Assembly: GCA_964648795.1 (NCBI GenBank)
Contig: CAZYMB010000004.1
Span: forward strand, 62,001-126,000
From: JAHDDW01 sp964648795
Lineage (GTDB): Bacteria; Actinomycetota; Acidimicrobiia; Acidimicrobiales; SZUA-35
DNA length: 64,000 nucleotides
Reading direction: 5' to 3'
The first letter of the stretch is position 1. Each line of letters opens with the position of its first letter. The notes beneath the pieces were generated by a model. That model had not been told where the DNA came from, did not search any database, and worked only from the letters and a program-made list of their open reading frames with translations. This document shows positions 54,201 through 62,753 of the stretch, piece by piece. A program made the position numbers and the translations under genes.

Positions 54201-55475
54201 CTAAGGTAGCTGAACATCTGATAAAGGACTAGTCAAAGAGGTCAGATGACTTAGGTTTGCAACATTAGAAGCCTTCGACCACGCAGAAAACGAATTCACT
54301 GAGACGTCGGCTGGTTCAACCAACCAAGCCCATGGGTAAATTTCTGCAAAATCACTGATACTTTCACGCATTAAAGACTCAACGTCAGGAATGAATGTCG
54401 TTGCCATTGGCCGATCTTTAACCAGTTCTGCGTAAGAACCTCTGTAGATTTCGACGCTACGACGCTGCGCTAGATCAGCCAGTGTCTCGATCCAAAAACA
54501 TAGCCTCTTAGAACTTAGGGCTTGTGAGCCAAGCGTTTCTTCGTCAAATACGAACACACATGGAGCATCTGGGTGAGCTACGAATGCCGGATCCTTGTCT
54601 CCCATAGAACTCGGGTTTAGCATTACGCCAGCAATGTCTCGCTCCTTCGTTACCGCTTCTTTGGGACCAAAGTTTGCCTCGTCGAACTCAGCTACAGCCG
54701 AGTTCGGAGCGGGGATATATATTGGGTCCGGCTGCTCGTAGTCGATTGGACACTCGGTAACTAGCTCACAGCTGGCACACAAACCTTGTGCTCGCTCCTC
54801 TACGTGCCAGCGAGTCAGCTTATAGTGCTTCTCAGAACCCACACCCGTAGCCCACTGCCAGCCAAGTCTGTTTGGGCCATGGGAACCGTCGAGTAAGTGC
54901 GAATAGAAATACTCTTGACCGCTCTGCCAGCTGTTGCCTGTGGCCACCCAGTGAGATGCAAACCAAAGCCGGACCTCATTGACCAAGTGCCCAACATCTT
55001 CTAGTTCTTCCATCACCAGATCCATGCATCCCATGCGTCTATCGATGGGCTTCACCGAATCTGGCGACTCAATTTCACGTTTAGTTCCGGTTTTGGTGGC
55101 ACTACCAAGCCTCGCTAGCCAATGACGTGCATATTCTTGCCAAACTAGCTCGTTGCGATAGCTCGCTACGTCGACCGAACTAGCCTCACTGCTTGATTCA
55201 TCGACTTCACTCCATAGCTCGTGAAGAGTTATCAAGCCAGCATTGACATAAGGAGAAACAACTGTCGCTCCGCGCTCGCCCACTGGATAAGCCGTAAATC
55301 TACTTTTCCCATACCCAGTTATATCGAGATCAGAAATAACGCTGTTGGCTTCGGTCTGTCCGCCTCTAATGGTCTCAGAAGCTGCCACAGGTCCTGAATA
55401 GAGCCCATCTAAATGGTCTGAAACATACTGTTGCGCTTTGAAAGAACCAGGTTCTGGTATCGGAAGCCGCTGCAA
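54201..55475 (-). CDS. Photolyase/cryptochrome-family protein with swapped domain order
   Basis: A 424-residue flavoprotein candidate. Residues about 8-230 match the C-terminal FAD-binding helical domain of photolyases: VVSPYVNAGLITLHELW, NELVWQEYARHWL, GHLVNEVRLWFASHWV, and SHLLDGSHGPNRLGWQWATGVGS. Three cysteines follow (C233, C236, C242 in CASCELVTEC). Residues about 278-400 match the alpha/beta domain that is normally N-terminal: DPAFVAHPDAPCVFVFDEETLG, SSKRLCFWIETLADLAQRR, and VEIYRGSYAEL. It could repair UV damage or sense light; the sequence alone does not decide. TTG start with AAGGA 6-7 nt upstream. Likely co-transcribed with the anti-sigma gene. Confidence 0.8.
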   Translation of the reverse strand: MQRLPIPEPGSFKAQQYVSDHLDGLYSGPVAASETIRGGQTEANSVISDLDITGYGKSRFTAYPVGERGATVVSPYVNAGLITLHELWSEVDESSSEASSVDVASYRNELVWQEYARHWLARLGSATKTGTKREIESPDSVKPIDRRMGCMDLVMEELEDVGHLVNEVRLWFASHWVATGNSWQSGQEYFYSHLLDGSHGPNRLGWQWATGVGSEKHYKLTRWHVEERAQGLCASCELVTECPIDYEQPDPIYIPAPNSAVAEFDEANFGPKEAVTKERDIAGVMLNPSSMGDKDPAFVAHPDAPCVFVFDEETLGSQALSSKRLCFWIETLADLAQRRSVEIYRGSYAELVKDRPMATTFIPDVESLMRESISDFAEIYPWAWLVEPADVSVNSFSAWSKASNVANLSHLTSLTSPLSDVQLP

Positions 55476-55561
55476 GTAAATCCTTACGCAATAATAGTGA
55501 GCGCAGGTAGTAGCGCTTCGCTAGGTAAATCTCTAGAGATAATAATGTGGAAGTGATCGCT

Positions 55562-55675
55562 ATGTCTGGAAGAGCCAGAGAAATTTATGGGTTATATAGA
55601 CAAATCGGTCTTGCATCTCGATATGGTGCAGATACGCAACCAAGCGACTTTCCAACTAGGCGAGTCGCCAGATAG
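55562..55675 (+). CDS. Possible 37-residue basic leader protein before the sigma factor
   Basis: A short open frame, ATG 55562 to TAG 55675, encoding MSGRAREIYGLYRQIGLAS and 18 more residues, rich in Arg. GGAAG lies about 8 nt upstream and the frame ends 15 nt before the sigma factor start. It could be a small protein, a leader that couples translation to the sigma factor, or chance. No homologue is recognised. Confidence 0.35.
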   Translation: MSGRAREIYGLYRQIGLASRYGADTQPSDFPTRRVAR

Positions 55676-55690
55676 TAGTGGGGATCCGAC

Positions 55691-56626
55691 TTGGCAGCTG
55701 ATCGTGTCGAAAGAGATGAAGAAGACCTAGTACGCCTTTATCTGACCGATATTGGCCAGTACCCCCTGCTCACAAAGAACGACGAAGTTGAGTTAGCTCA
55801 GCAAATCGAAAAGGGTAAAGAGGCATCTCTAAAACTTGAGACCGAGACAGACCTAAATACTTCCAAAACTCGTGAGCTAAAGCGTGACCTTCGTAAGGGC
55901 CGCAAAGCAGAGCGTTCCTTTGTTCAGTCCAATCTTAGACTTGTTGTATCTATCGCTAAGAAGTATCAGGCTTCAGGGTTACCGCTGCTAGACCTAATTC
56001 AAGAAGGTAACTTAGGACTTATGCATGCGGTCGAGAAGTTCGACTGGAGAAAAGGCTTTAAGTTCTCCACTTATGCAACATGGTGGATCAGACAAGCTAT
56101 CACTAGAGGTATAGCCAACACAGGACGAACAATTCGACTTCCAGTTCACGCCGGTGACACGCTTACGAGGCTTCAAAAAGCTCGAGCTCGCTTAGAGATT
56201 AAGCATGGCCGCCCCGCAACTCTTAAAGAACTATCTCAAGAAGTTGAGATGCCAGAAGAGAAAGTTTCTGAAGCACTTCGGTTCGCTTCAGAGCCAGTTT
56301 CTCTATCTGAGCCTCTACGAGAAGACGGCGACGCAGAACTTGGCGACGTCGTCGAAGATAAAGGCGCAGACTCACCATTCGAAACTGCAGCAAACAGTCT
56401 TCTGCCAGACGAAATCTCGAAGCTCCTAAGTCCACTGGACGAACGTGAGCGAGAGATCTTAAAGCTTAGATTCGGCCTCGACCGAGGCGAACCAAGAACT
56501 CTTGAAGAGGTAGGCGAACACTTTGCTCTCACTCGAGAGCGAATTCGTCAGATCGAAGCTCGAGCAATGAGTAAATTGCGTCATCCTTCTTCTGATACTG
56601 GCGCACGCGATCTCCTAGTTGTCTAA
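55691..56626 (+). CDS. RNA polymerase sigma-70 family factor (group 1/2-like)
   Basis: A 311-residue sigma factor with regions 1.2 to 4 but no long region 1.1. Region 1.2: DLVRLYLTDIGQYPLLTKNDEVELAQQIEKG. Region 2: NLRLVVSIAKKYQASGLPLLDLIQEGNLGLMHAVEKFDWRKGFKFSTYATWWIRQAITRGIA. Region 3: TIRLPVHAGDTLTRL. Region 4: LDEREREILKLRFGLDRGEPRTLEEVGEHFALTRERIRQIEARAMSKLRHP with the -35 recognition helix. Region 2.4 suggests ordinary -10 recognition. TTG start with GGGGA about 8 nt upstream. Being short and next to an anti-sigma gene, it is more likely an alternative (group 2) factor than the housekeeping one. Confidence 0.92.
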   Translation: MAADRVERDEEDLVRLYLTDIGQYPLLTKNDEVELAQQIEKGKEASLKLETETDLNTSKTRELKRDLRKGRKAERSFVQSNLRLVVSIAKKYQASGLPLLDLIQEGNLGLMHAVEKFDWRKGFKFSTYATWWIRQAITRGIANTGRTIRLPVHAGDTLTRLQKARARLEIKHGRPATLKELSQEVEMPEEKVSEALRFASEPVSLSEPLREDGDAELGDVVEDKGADSPFETAANSLLPDEISKLLSPLDEREREILKLRFGLDRGEPRTLEEVGEHFALTRERIRQIEARAMSKLRHPSSDTGARDLLVV

Positions 56627-56632
56627 TTTCAA

Positions 56633-57100
56633 CTAAGTAGAGAACGCTAGCGAGCCCTCAATGGGCGAAAGATCAGCGTTTGACGCTAGGCATACGATTG
56701 CTCGATCTCCTGATTCCCAAGCCTCGGCGTCTGGAGTGATACCTGTAACAAGGAACTCTGCTGTCGAGTACTCAAGCCCCGTATAAGAGTTAAACTCTGC
56801 CACACAAAGCTCTGTCGCAATGTCATTCAATTCACTGACTTCTGGGAAATCACTAACCGAAGCGCCGAGTTCGGTAGCCAAATCATCGGGAGTAGAGCCA
56901 ACTACTTCTTGGACGTGGTTTGTAGAACACTGCACTGGTTCTACAAACTGCGAACCAGACTCATAAAGCTCAGCTAAGCAGTCACCAACTGTAAGTTCGG
57001 CCACGGCGAGTTCGCCACGTCTACTAAACACAATGAACAGGTTGGCCAATACAACAGCGAGCACTATAGCTATGGCGCCCAAAACTAATTTTGATTTCAC
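56633..57100 (-). CDS. Septum_form-domain membrane-anchored protein
   Basis: A 155-residue protein with an N-terminal membrane anchor (LVLGAIAIVLAVVLANLFIVF) and an exported domain resembling the actinobacterial Septum_form domain: LTVGDCLAEL, VEPVQCSTNHVQEVVG, ATELCVAEFNSYTG, GITPDAEAWESGDRAIVCLASN and EGSLAF. Four cysteines probably form two disulfides. Its name comes from a family of uncertain function. Convergent with the sigma factor gene, 6 nt apart. Confidence 0.75.
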   Translation of the reverse strand: MKSKLVLGAIAIVLAVVLANLFIVFSRRGELAVAELTVGDCLAELYESGSQFVEPVQCSTNHVQEVVGSTPDDLATELGASVSDFPEVSELNDIATELCVAEFNSYTGLEYSTAEFLVTGITPDAEAWESGDRAIVCLASNADLSPIEGSLAFST

Positions 57101-57125
57101 TGCTCTATAGCCTAACCAGGTTGCG

Positions 57126-58352
57126 TTACCTACCGGTGGTACTCCAGTGCCACGGCTCAGAAGGTAAGTTCTTTAGTCCATATCGGTGAGCGTTCGCATC
57201 CAACCACTTGAAGCCAGAGTTATAACGAGACCCAATCGAACCACCATTGAGCGTGAAGTCAATTGCCAAGCCTCGCTCGTGCTGCGAAGACCCTGGACGA
57301 GCAGTCGGTGGAGAGCACTGTGAAGAAGACATCTCATAAACTTCGAAGTGTGAAGTTCCGCAATGCTTTTGTCTTAACTCAATTTGTCGTTGTGGATCTC
57401 GGTAACCCCAGCCGGCCAAGTTAATGCCATCGGCTCTGGCGTCGGTTAGTAGGCGATCGAGGTCATCCGCGATGCTGACGTGTACCGAGATACCTTGCAC
57501 ATTCACAATTTCCCCAACACCTGGGATATCTACAGTTGATCGAGAAGATGATGTTGTAGCCGAGCGAGCTGCCGCACGTTCTGCTAGTTCTTGTGTGTTT
57601 TCCTCGATCTGGGCTGCCAAATCAGAGTCTCTGTCAGCAAGTACCGCAGCCTCAGCTAAGCGAGCTTCCAACACAGCTTCGGCCTGGTCAACAACCTCTT
57701 GTTGAGAGGCCTGGGCAAGTTCTAGTTCTTGTCGATCAGTCTCGAGCAGTGCTTTACTTTGCTCTACACGAACCTCAAGAATTGTTGCCCGGATTTGTTC
57801 TTGCTCGAGTTGTGTGACCAAGTCGTTAAGACGAGAAATGTCCTCTGCCTGAGTACTAGTAACAGTAGAAAGAATCTCCTGTGCTCTAGCTTGTGCGGCT
57901 GGATCACTGCCTTCTGACTCTGCTCCATCGCCAATTTGATAACCAGATATAGCTTGATCACGAATTCTGTCTTCGAGCACTTTGATCTCAGCTCTACGAA
58001 TTTCAGACTGTTCTTCTAGCTCTGTTATTTCTCTTTGCGCGGTCGTTAACTTAGCCTCCTCGGCTGAAACCTGCGCAGAGATCTGATTGACCTCGAGGTC
58101 AATGCTTTCCAAGGTTTCGGTAAGTTGCGCCACGCTCAGCTGGTTGGTTGCAATCTGATTCTGCACTTCAAGATTACGAGCTTCTATTTCAATACGTTGC
58201 TGGGCTAAAATCTCATTCTGTTCGTCCAGCTCGTCATCGGTTTGGGCAGCTGCAGCGGTAATCGAAAATAGCAGGGCACCAAGAAGCAGAATAACAATGC
58301 TGACCAGGGTATTTTTAATCGAAGAAACCTTATTTGTTTTTCTATTACCCAT
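57126..58352 (-). CDS. Exported coiled-coil protein with M15 (VanY-type) D,D-carboxypeptidase domain
   Basis: A 408-residue peptidoglycan enzyme. The N-terminal signal (LVSIVILLLGALLFSITAAAAQ) precedes about 230 residues of heptad-like coiled coil rich in Gln and Glu, then the M15 domain. The zinc-binding motif is SSQHERGLAIDF (H358, D365), and the late EPWHWS has E399 and H402. It probably removes the terminal D-alanine of muropeptides. The coiled coil resembles that of EnvC/RipA-type proteins that regulate cell-wall cutting at division. Divergent from nadE. Confidence 0.9.
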   Translation of the reverse strand: MGNRKTNKVSSIKNTLVSIVILLLGALLFSITAAAAQTDDELDEQNEILAQQRIEIEARNLEVQNQIATNQLSVAQLTETLESIDLEVNQISAQVSAEEAKLTTAQREITELEEQSEIRRAEIKVLEDRIRDQAISGYQIGDGAESEGSDPAAQARAQEILSTVTSTQAEDISRLNDLVTQLEQEQIRATILEVRVEQSKALLETDRQELELAQASQQEVVDQAEAVLEARLAEAAVLADRDSDLAAQIEENTQELAERAAARSATTSSSRSTVDIPGVGEIVNVQGISVHVSIADDLDRLLTDARADGINLAGWGYRDPQRQIELRQKHCGTSHFEVYEMSSSQCSPPTARPGSSQHERGLAIDFTLNGGSIGSRYNSGFKWLDANAHRYGLKNLPSEPWHWSTTGR

Positions 58353-58511
58353 AACAGCTCAACCAATGAGATTCACTCATATTTGCCAGCTCGACGCGCC
58401 CTATCGTGAGTGGCTTATATAGATAGGTTAACTTAATACTGCCAGTGTGTCACATATTTTCATCCCCAGCACAAAAAAGGGCTTTAAATTCGGGACTTTT
58501 GGTAGTAAGGG

Positions 58512-58517
58512 TATGCT
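58512..58517 (+). promoter_or_regulatory. -10 box TATGCT for nadE
   Basis: TATGCT ends 7 nt before the nadE ATG, predicting a leaderless message. The same hexamer lies before the MidA-like gene. Confidence 0.45.
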
Positions 58518-58524
58518 GTTTTAG

Positions 58525-60147
58525 ATGACCAGCTTGCGAATCGGATTAGCTCAATTTCACCCTGTAATGGGCCAATTCGAGGCCAATTTGGCCTCTATTG
58601 GCCAATTGGTCCAAGAGGCTAAGTCTCAGGGCTGCGACATAGTTTGCTTTGGGGAACTAGCAATTTCGGGATATCCACCCCAAGATTTACTATTCAACAC
58701 CCTATTTGTGGAGCGCAGTATCGAAGCAACAAACCGATTAACTGAGGTAGCGTCCGGAATCGTCGTGGTTATAGGTGGCGTGAGTTTTGGAGAAGAAGAT
58801 AAAGCTATCCATAACTCTGCGTATGCGTTTGGCAACAGTAACCTTCTCGGGATATCGCACAAATCTAAACTTCCCAACTACGAAGTCTTCGACGAAAAGC
58901 GATACTTTACCCCTGGACCAGCGTGTGTCATCGATATCAAGGGCCACAAAGCTGGTTTGATAGTTTGTGAAGATGTTTGGGATGGAGACGAGGTTTGCCA
59001 GTCTCTAAGTGATCAGGGAGCAGAGCTGCTGGTAGTTGTCAATGCATCCCCCTACAGCTTGGACAAAAGCAGAGAGCGATCTGAAGTTCTCGATAAGAGG
59101 ATGGCTGAAGTCGATCTTGGCATTGCTTATGTGAACATCGTTGGTGGTCAAGACGGGTTAGTCTTCGACGGGAGCTCACATGCTCGAGGGCCTCAATTCG
59201 AGATGATCTCAGACGTAGGCCAGTTTGAAGAAGGGCTAGCTGTTTGGGATTGGAACGCTGAACCAACGCAAACGAAGCCGAATAACCCAGTCGGATTGCC
59301 ACAAAACGAGGCTGTTTTTGCGGCCTCAGTCAGAGGGCTCAGAGACTATGTTAACGACAACGGGTTCGATCAAGTGGGGGTTGCACTATCTGGAGGAATC
59401 GACTCTGCCTTGACAACTTATATAGCCGCCAAGGCGCTAGGAGGTGAAAATATACATGCTGTAACCATGCCTTCTGTCTACTCTTCTGATCATTCAATTT
59501 CAGACTCTGTTGAACTGTGCAACAACTTGGGTGTTGAGATATATGAGCTCGGGATAGAAACCATTCACTCGCAATATCAGCAAACGCTATCAGAAAGCCT
59601 CGATGCATCGATACGGCCAATCACAGATGAAAATCTTCAATCGCGAATCCGAGGAGTCTTAATGATGGCTCTGTCGAATCAACAAGACTGGCTTGTCCTT
59701 GCAACTGGCAACAAAACTGAAGCTGCTGTTGGGTACTCGACTCTTTATGGTGACACCGTCGGTGCATACGGTGTGATTCGTGACCTGTGGAAAGACCAGG
59801 TCTATGAACTCTCAAACTGGATAAACAGTAACTTCGAAGAACAGATCCCTGATCACATCATTAGTAAGGCTCCCTCAGCAGAACTAAGGTCTGACCAAAC
59901 AGATGAGGAGACCCTAGGTAATTACGACACTGTCGACGCAATTCTCAAGCTCTATATTGAGCAGCGACAAACTGTTACAGAAATAGCGAGCCAAGGATAC
60001 GACTTAGACCATGTAAAACGTCTGGTTAGCTTAGTTGATAGGGCCGAGTACAAACGTCGGCAGTCTCCCATCGGTACCAGGATCTCGAAAATGTCATTCG
60101 GTGTAGATAGAAGAGTGCCTATTACGAACTCTTTTAAGCCACTGTAA
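58525..60147 (+). CDS. nadE: Glutamine-dependent NAD+ synthetase
   Basis: Last step of NAD synthesis: amidates deamido-NAD with ammonia released from glutamine. It has 540 residues, two domains. The N-terminal nitrilase-like glutaminase has the triad E44, K115 and C148 (CFGELAISGYPP, HKSKLPNYEVFDEKRYF, LIVCEDVW). The C-terminal synthetase has the ATP P-loop VALSGGIDSALT near residue 288, then LATGNKTEAAVGYSTLYGD and SAELRSDQTDEETLGNYDTVD. Two nt from the convergent Wzz-like gene. Confidence 0.96.
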   Translation: MTSLRIGLAQFHPVMGQFEANLASIGQLVQEAKSQGCDIVCFGELAISGYPPQDLLFNTLFVERSIEATNRLTEVASGIVVVIGGVSFGEEDKAIHNSAYAFGNSNLLGISHKSKLPNYEVFDEKRYFTPGPACVIDIKGHKAGLIVCEDVWDGDEVCQSLSDQGAELLVVVNASPYSLDKSRERSEVLDKRMAEVDLGIAYVNIVGGQDGLVFDGSSHARGPQFEMISDVGQFEEGLAVWDWNAEPTQTKPNNPVGLPQNEAVFAASVRGLRDYVNDNGFDQVGVALSGGIDSALTTYIAAKALGGENIHAVTMPSVYSSDHSISDSVELCNNLGVEIYELGIETIHSQYQQTLSESLDASIRPITDENLQSRIRGVLMMALSNQQDWLVLATGNKTEAAVGYSTLYGDTVGAYGVIRDLWKDQVYELSNWINSNFEEQIPDHIISKAPSAELRSDQTDEETLGNYDTVDAILKLYIEQRQTVTEIASQGYDLDHVKRLVSLVDRAEYKRRQSPIGTRISKMSFGVDRRVPITNSFKPL

Positions 60148-60148
60148 G

Positions 60149-61651
60149 CTACTCTGCGACTACAACTCCAACGATGTCAGTACCGACATTGCGAACTTGT
60201 CCTATAGCTGCTGCGATGTCTTTGCGAGACTCTTTACTTGAGTCAACGACCATCAGTGCAGCCTGAGCTAGTCGGGAAATATCGACAGCGTCTGCAACAT
60301 CAAGAACAGCTGGTGAATCTATGAGTACAAGGTCATAGTCTTCGGTGACTGCACTCAACATTCGTCCAAATGCTTCGCTTTGTAGTACATCAGCTGGACG
60401 GCTTGTAGCTGTTCCTCCACCCAGTAGGTGGAGATTCGGGTCGAGTTCCAATTTCTCAATAGCATCGGCTAGTGAGCTCTGACCAGATACAACGTCGCTA
60501 AGACCAAGTCCGTCGTTTAGAGGATCGTCTCGCAAGTTACCGCCTACTAGCAAAGTCCTTCGACCACTTCGTGCAGCCATTGCTGCAAGGTTAGCTGCAA
60601 CGAACCCTGAGACTCGAGAGTTCTTTACACCCGAAACAACAACCAATGACTTTTCCTCTTGGTCCAAGTTGAACAACATTGTTGCCTGGACTCTTCTGTA
60701 AGAGTCAGCACCAACGGAGTTACTTGGATAGACAGAAAGACCAGAACCACTTCTAAGTTTGACTGGGGCTGTACCTAGTACAGGAACGCCCAATTCGGCG
60801 ATTTCGGTAGAAGCTGAACGCAGACGATCATCTGAACGATCCAGCACGAGTGCGAGCGAGACGCCAGCGATTAGGCCTAGTAGTGCACCAAAGGCAGGAC
60901 CAGCTATTGTTGGCAGACCTTCTGTGGAGTCAGGAGCGGTAGCATCAGAAATTACCGATCCAGCGTCAATATTTGACCCTTGTGTACTACCAAGACTTCG
61001 ACTAATCTGGTCGAGCTCAGCCTCAAGGCCGATTACTTCAAACGGCGCTGGAGCTCCACCAGCGTAAACGCTTGAAAGCTCAGTTTCGATTTGGACTTGT
61101 CTTTCAAGTAGTGATTGTCTGGTTTGTTCAAGGCTCGCTCCAGCGTCATCGCGTCTGAAATCAACATAAGCAACGGCGACTGCTTGAGCTAGCTGAGCGG
61201 CTTCCTCTGAATCGTCCGAAGATGCAGTAACAACAAGAATCTGAGAGTCACCGATTACGTCGACTTCGACTTTGTCGCTGTTTCGTTGAATTGCCTCGTC
61301 ATCAAAATCGAGAGCTTTTGCATTCTGTAGTGTTTCAGGGTTGCTGTAGCTGGATAGAGCTTCGCCATCGGCTACTTCGATAATATTCAAGGCCCTACCA
61401 AGTACAGCTTGCGAAGATGCAATCTCTTCTTCTGTAGTTGTATTGATCTGGCGATCAGGATCTACGGTAGCTGTCTGAGCAATAATCGGCTTAACCTGGA
61501 CTTCCGCCTCAGCTACGAACTGACTTCCGCGAGTCTGGAAGAGAATAAAACCAAGAATTAGACCAGCTATGGTCAGTCCCACAATAAGGGGTACATAGCG
61601 CTTCAACGGCGCTGTATATTCTGAGATATTTATGACGGGATTATCTGACAT
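60149..61651 (-). CDS. Wzz/BY-kinase-like membrane protein with degenerate ATP site
   Basis: A 500-residue protein related to chain-length regulators of surface polysaccharide fused to a CpsD/CapB-like tyrosine autokinase. Wzz part: membrane segments at about 19-39 and 251-271 around an exported coiled region. The cytoplasmic kinase-like domain (about 300-500) has DSYRRVQATMLFNL and VAANLAAMAARSGRRTLL. But the Walker A site, normally GEGKS/T, reads VKNSRVSG (342-349), and the Walker A' motif LLIDADLR reads LLVGGNLR (367-374). Walker B (YDLVLIDSPAVLD) is kept. No tyrosine cluster is present at the C-terminus. It is probably a regulatory or structural relative rather than an active kinase. Confidence 0.85.
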   Translation of the reverse strand: MSDNPVINISEYTAPLKRYVPLIVGLTIAGLILGFILFQTRGSQFVAEAEVQVKPIIAQTATVDPDRQINTTTEEEIASSQAVLGRALNIIEVADGEALSSYSNPETLQNAKALDFDDEAIQRNSDKVEVDVIGDSQILVVTASSDDSEEAAQLAQAVAVAYVDFRRDDAGASLEQTRQSLLERQVQIETELSSVYAGGAPAPFEVIGLEAELDQISRSLGSTQGSNIDAGSVISDATAPDSTEGLPTIAGPAFGALLGLIAGVSLALVLDRSDDRLRSASTEIAELGVPVLGTAPVKLRSGSGLSVYPSNSVGADSYRRVQATMLFNLDQEEKSLVVVSGVKNSRVSGFVAANLAAMAARSGRRTLLVGGNLRDDPLNDGLGLSDVVSGQSSLADAIEKLELDPNLHLLGGGTATSRPADVLQSEAFGRMLSAVTEDYDLVLIDSPAVLDVADAVDISRLAQAALMVVDSSKESRKDIAAAIGQVRNVGTDIVGVVVAE

Positions 61652-61721
61652 AATCTACTTTCTAATTACCTAACTGAATCTTATGTCGGCCAAATCGCAT
61701 CATAACCTAGCAATTTGAGAA

Positions 61722-61737
61722 TATTTTGTTCAAAATA
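61722..61737. promoter_or_regulatory. Inverted repeat TATTTTG-TT-CAAAATA, possible operator
   Basis: A perfect 7-bp palindrome with a 2-nt spacer in the 196-nt divergent region between the Wzz-like gene and cysD. It could bind a dimeric regulator of sulfate assimilation or polysaccharide genes. A TAAACT (61822-61827) upstream of the AGGAG of cysD may be its -10. Confidence 0.4.
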
Positions 61738-61847
61738 CACAAAAACCTTTCAGTCCCCAGAAATTCAGCCGACAGTAATGTTTAGACGGTTCAGAGCAAT
61801 GAAGCTCAAGAACATTTGCGTTAAACTATTCCTTTGCTAGGAGACCC

Positions 61848-62753
61848 ATGAAAACTCAACTTTCTCACCTCAAAGTGCTTGAATCTGAGGCCATGTTCAT
61901 TATCCGAGAAGTTGCAGCTGAGTTCGAAAGACCATGCCTGATGTTCTCGGGAGGCAAGGACTCTATTCTTGTTCTTACCCTGGCAGTTAAGGCATTCGCC
62001 CCAGCGCCTGTGCCATTCCCAATTCTGCACGTCGACACCGGACATAACTTCCCCGAAGTTATCGAGTTCCGCGACAAGATAGTCGAACAATACGGGCTGA
62101 AGCTAATTGTTGCTTCTGTTCAAGACCAAATCGATTCTGGAAAAGTTAAAGAAGAAACAGGCCCAGGCGCTTCTCGTAACTTCCTACAAATCTCTGCACT
62201 CCTAGAAGCAATCGAAGAACACAAGTTCGATGCATGTTTCGGTGGCGCACGCCGTGACGAAGAAAAAGCACGAGCTAAAGAACGTATCTACTCATTTAGA
62301 GATGAGTTCGGACAGTGGGACCCTAAAGGCCAACGTCCAGAACTATGGAGCCTCTACAACGGACGCTGCAACCCAGGTGAGAACATGCGTATCTTCCCTA
62401 TCTCTAACTGGACAGAGCTAGATGTCTGGAACTACATCAATGAGATGGAAGTAGAAGTTCCTGATGTATACCTAGCTCACCACCGTGATGTCTTCGAACG
62501 TGATGGCATGTGGATGGCTGTTACTGAGCACCTTCAAGCTCCAGAAGGCACGCCAGTCGAGAACAAGCTAGTTCGATTCCGCACTATTGGTGACGCAACA
62601 ATTACAGGTGCTGTTGAATCGCCAGCTAAAACACTGGAACAAGTTATCGAGGAGATTGGCGCTACTCGCACAACAGAGCGTGGCGCAACTCGAGCCGATG
62701 ACCGACGAACAGAAGCCGCTATGGAAGACCGCAAGAAAGAAGGCTACTTCTAA
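61848..62753 (+). CDS. cysD: Sulfate adenylyltransferase subunit 2
   Basis: The ATP-sulfurylase subunit that makes APS from sulfate, activated by the GTPase CysN, in sulfate assimilation. It has 301 residues. Conserved: MFSGGKDSILVLTLAVKAF (PP-loop), PFPILHVDTGHNFPEVIEFRD, FDACFGGARRDEEKARAKERIYSFRDEFGQWDPKGQRPELWSLYNGR and RVFPISNWTELDVWNYI-like RIFPISNWTELDVWNYI. AGGAG lies 6-7 nt before the ATG. Its stop overlaps the cysN start as TAATG. Confidence 0.96.
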   Translation: MKTQLSHLKVLESEAMFIIREVAAEFERPCLMFSGGKDSILVLTLAVKAFAPAPVPFPILHVDTGHNFPEVIEFRDKIVEQYGLKLIVASVQDQIDSGKVKEETGPGASRNFLQISALLEAIEEHKFDACFGGARRDEEKARAKERIYSFRDEFGQWDPKGQRPELWSLYNGRCNPGENMRIFPISNWTELDVWNYINEMEVEVPDVYLAHHRDVFERDGMWMAVTEHLQAPEGTPVENKLVRFRTIGDATITGAVESPAKTLEQVIEEIGATRTTERGATRADDRRTEAAMEDRKKEGYF

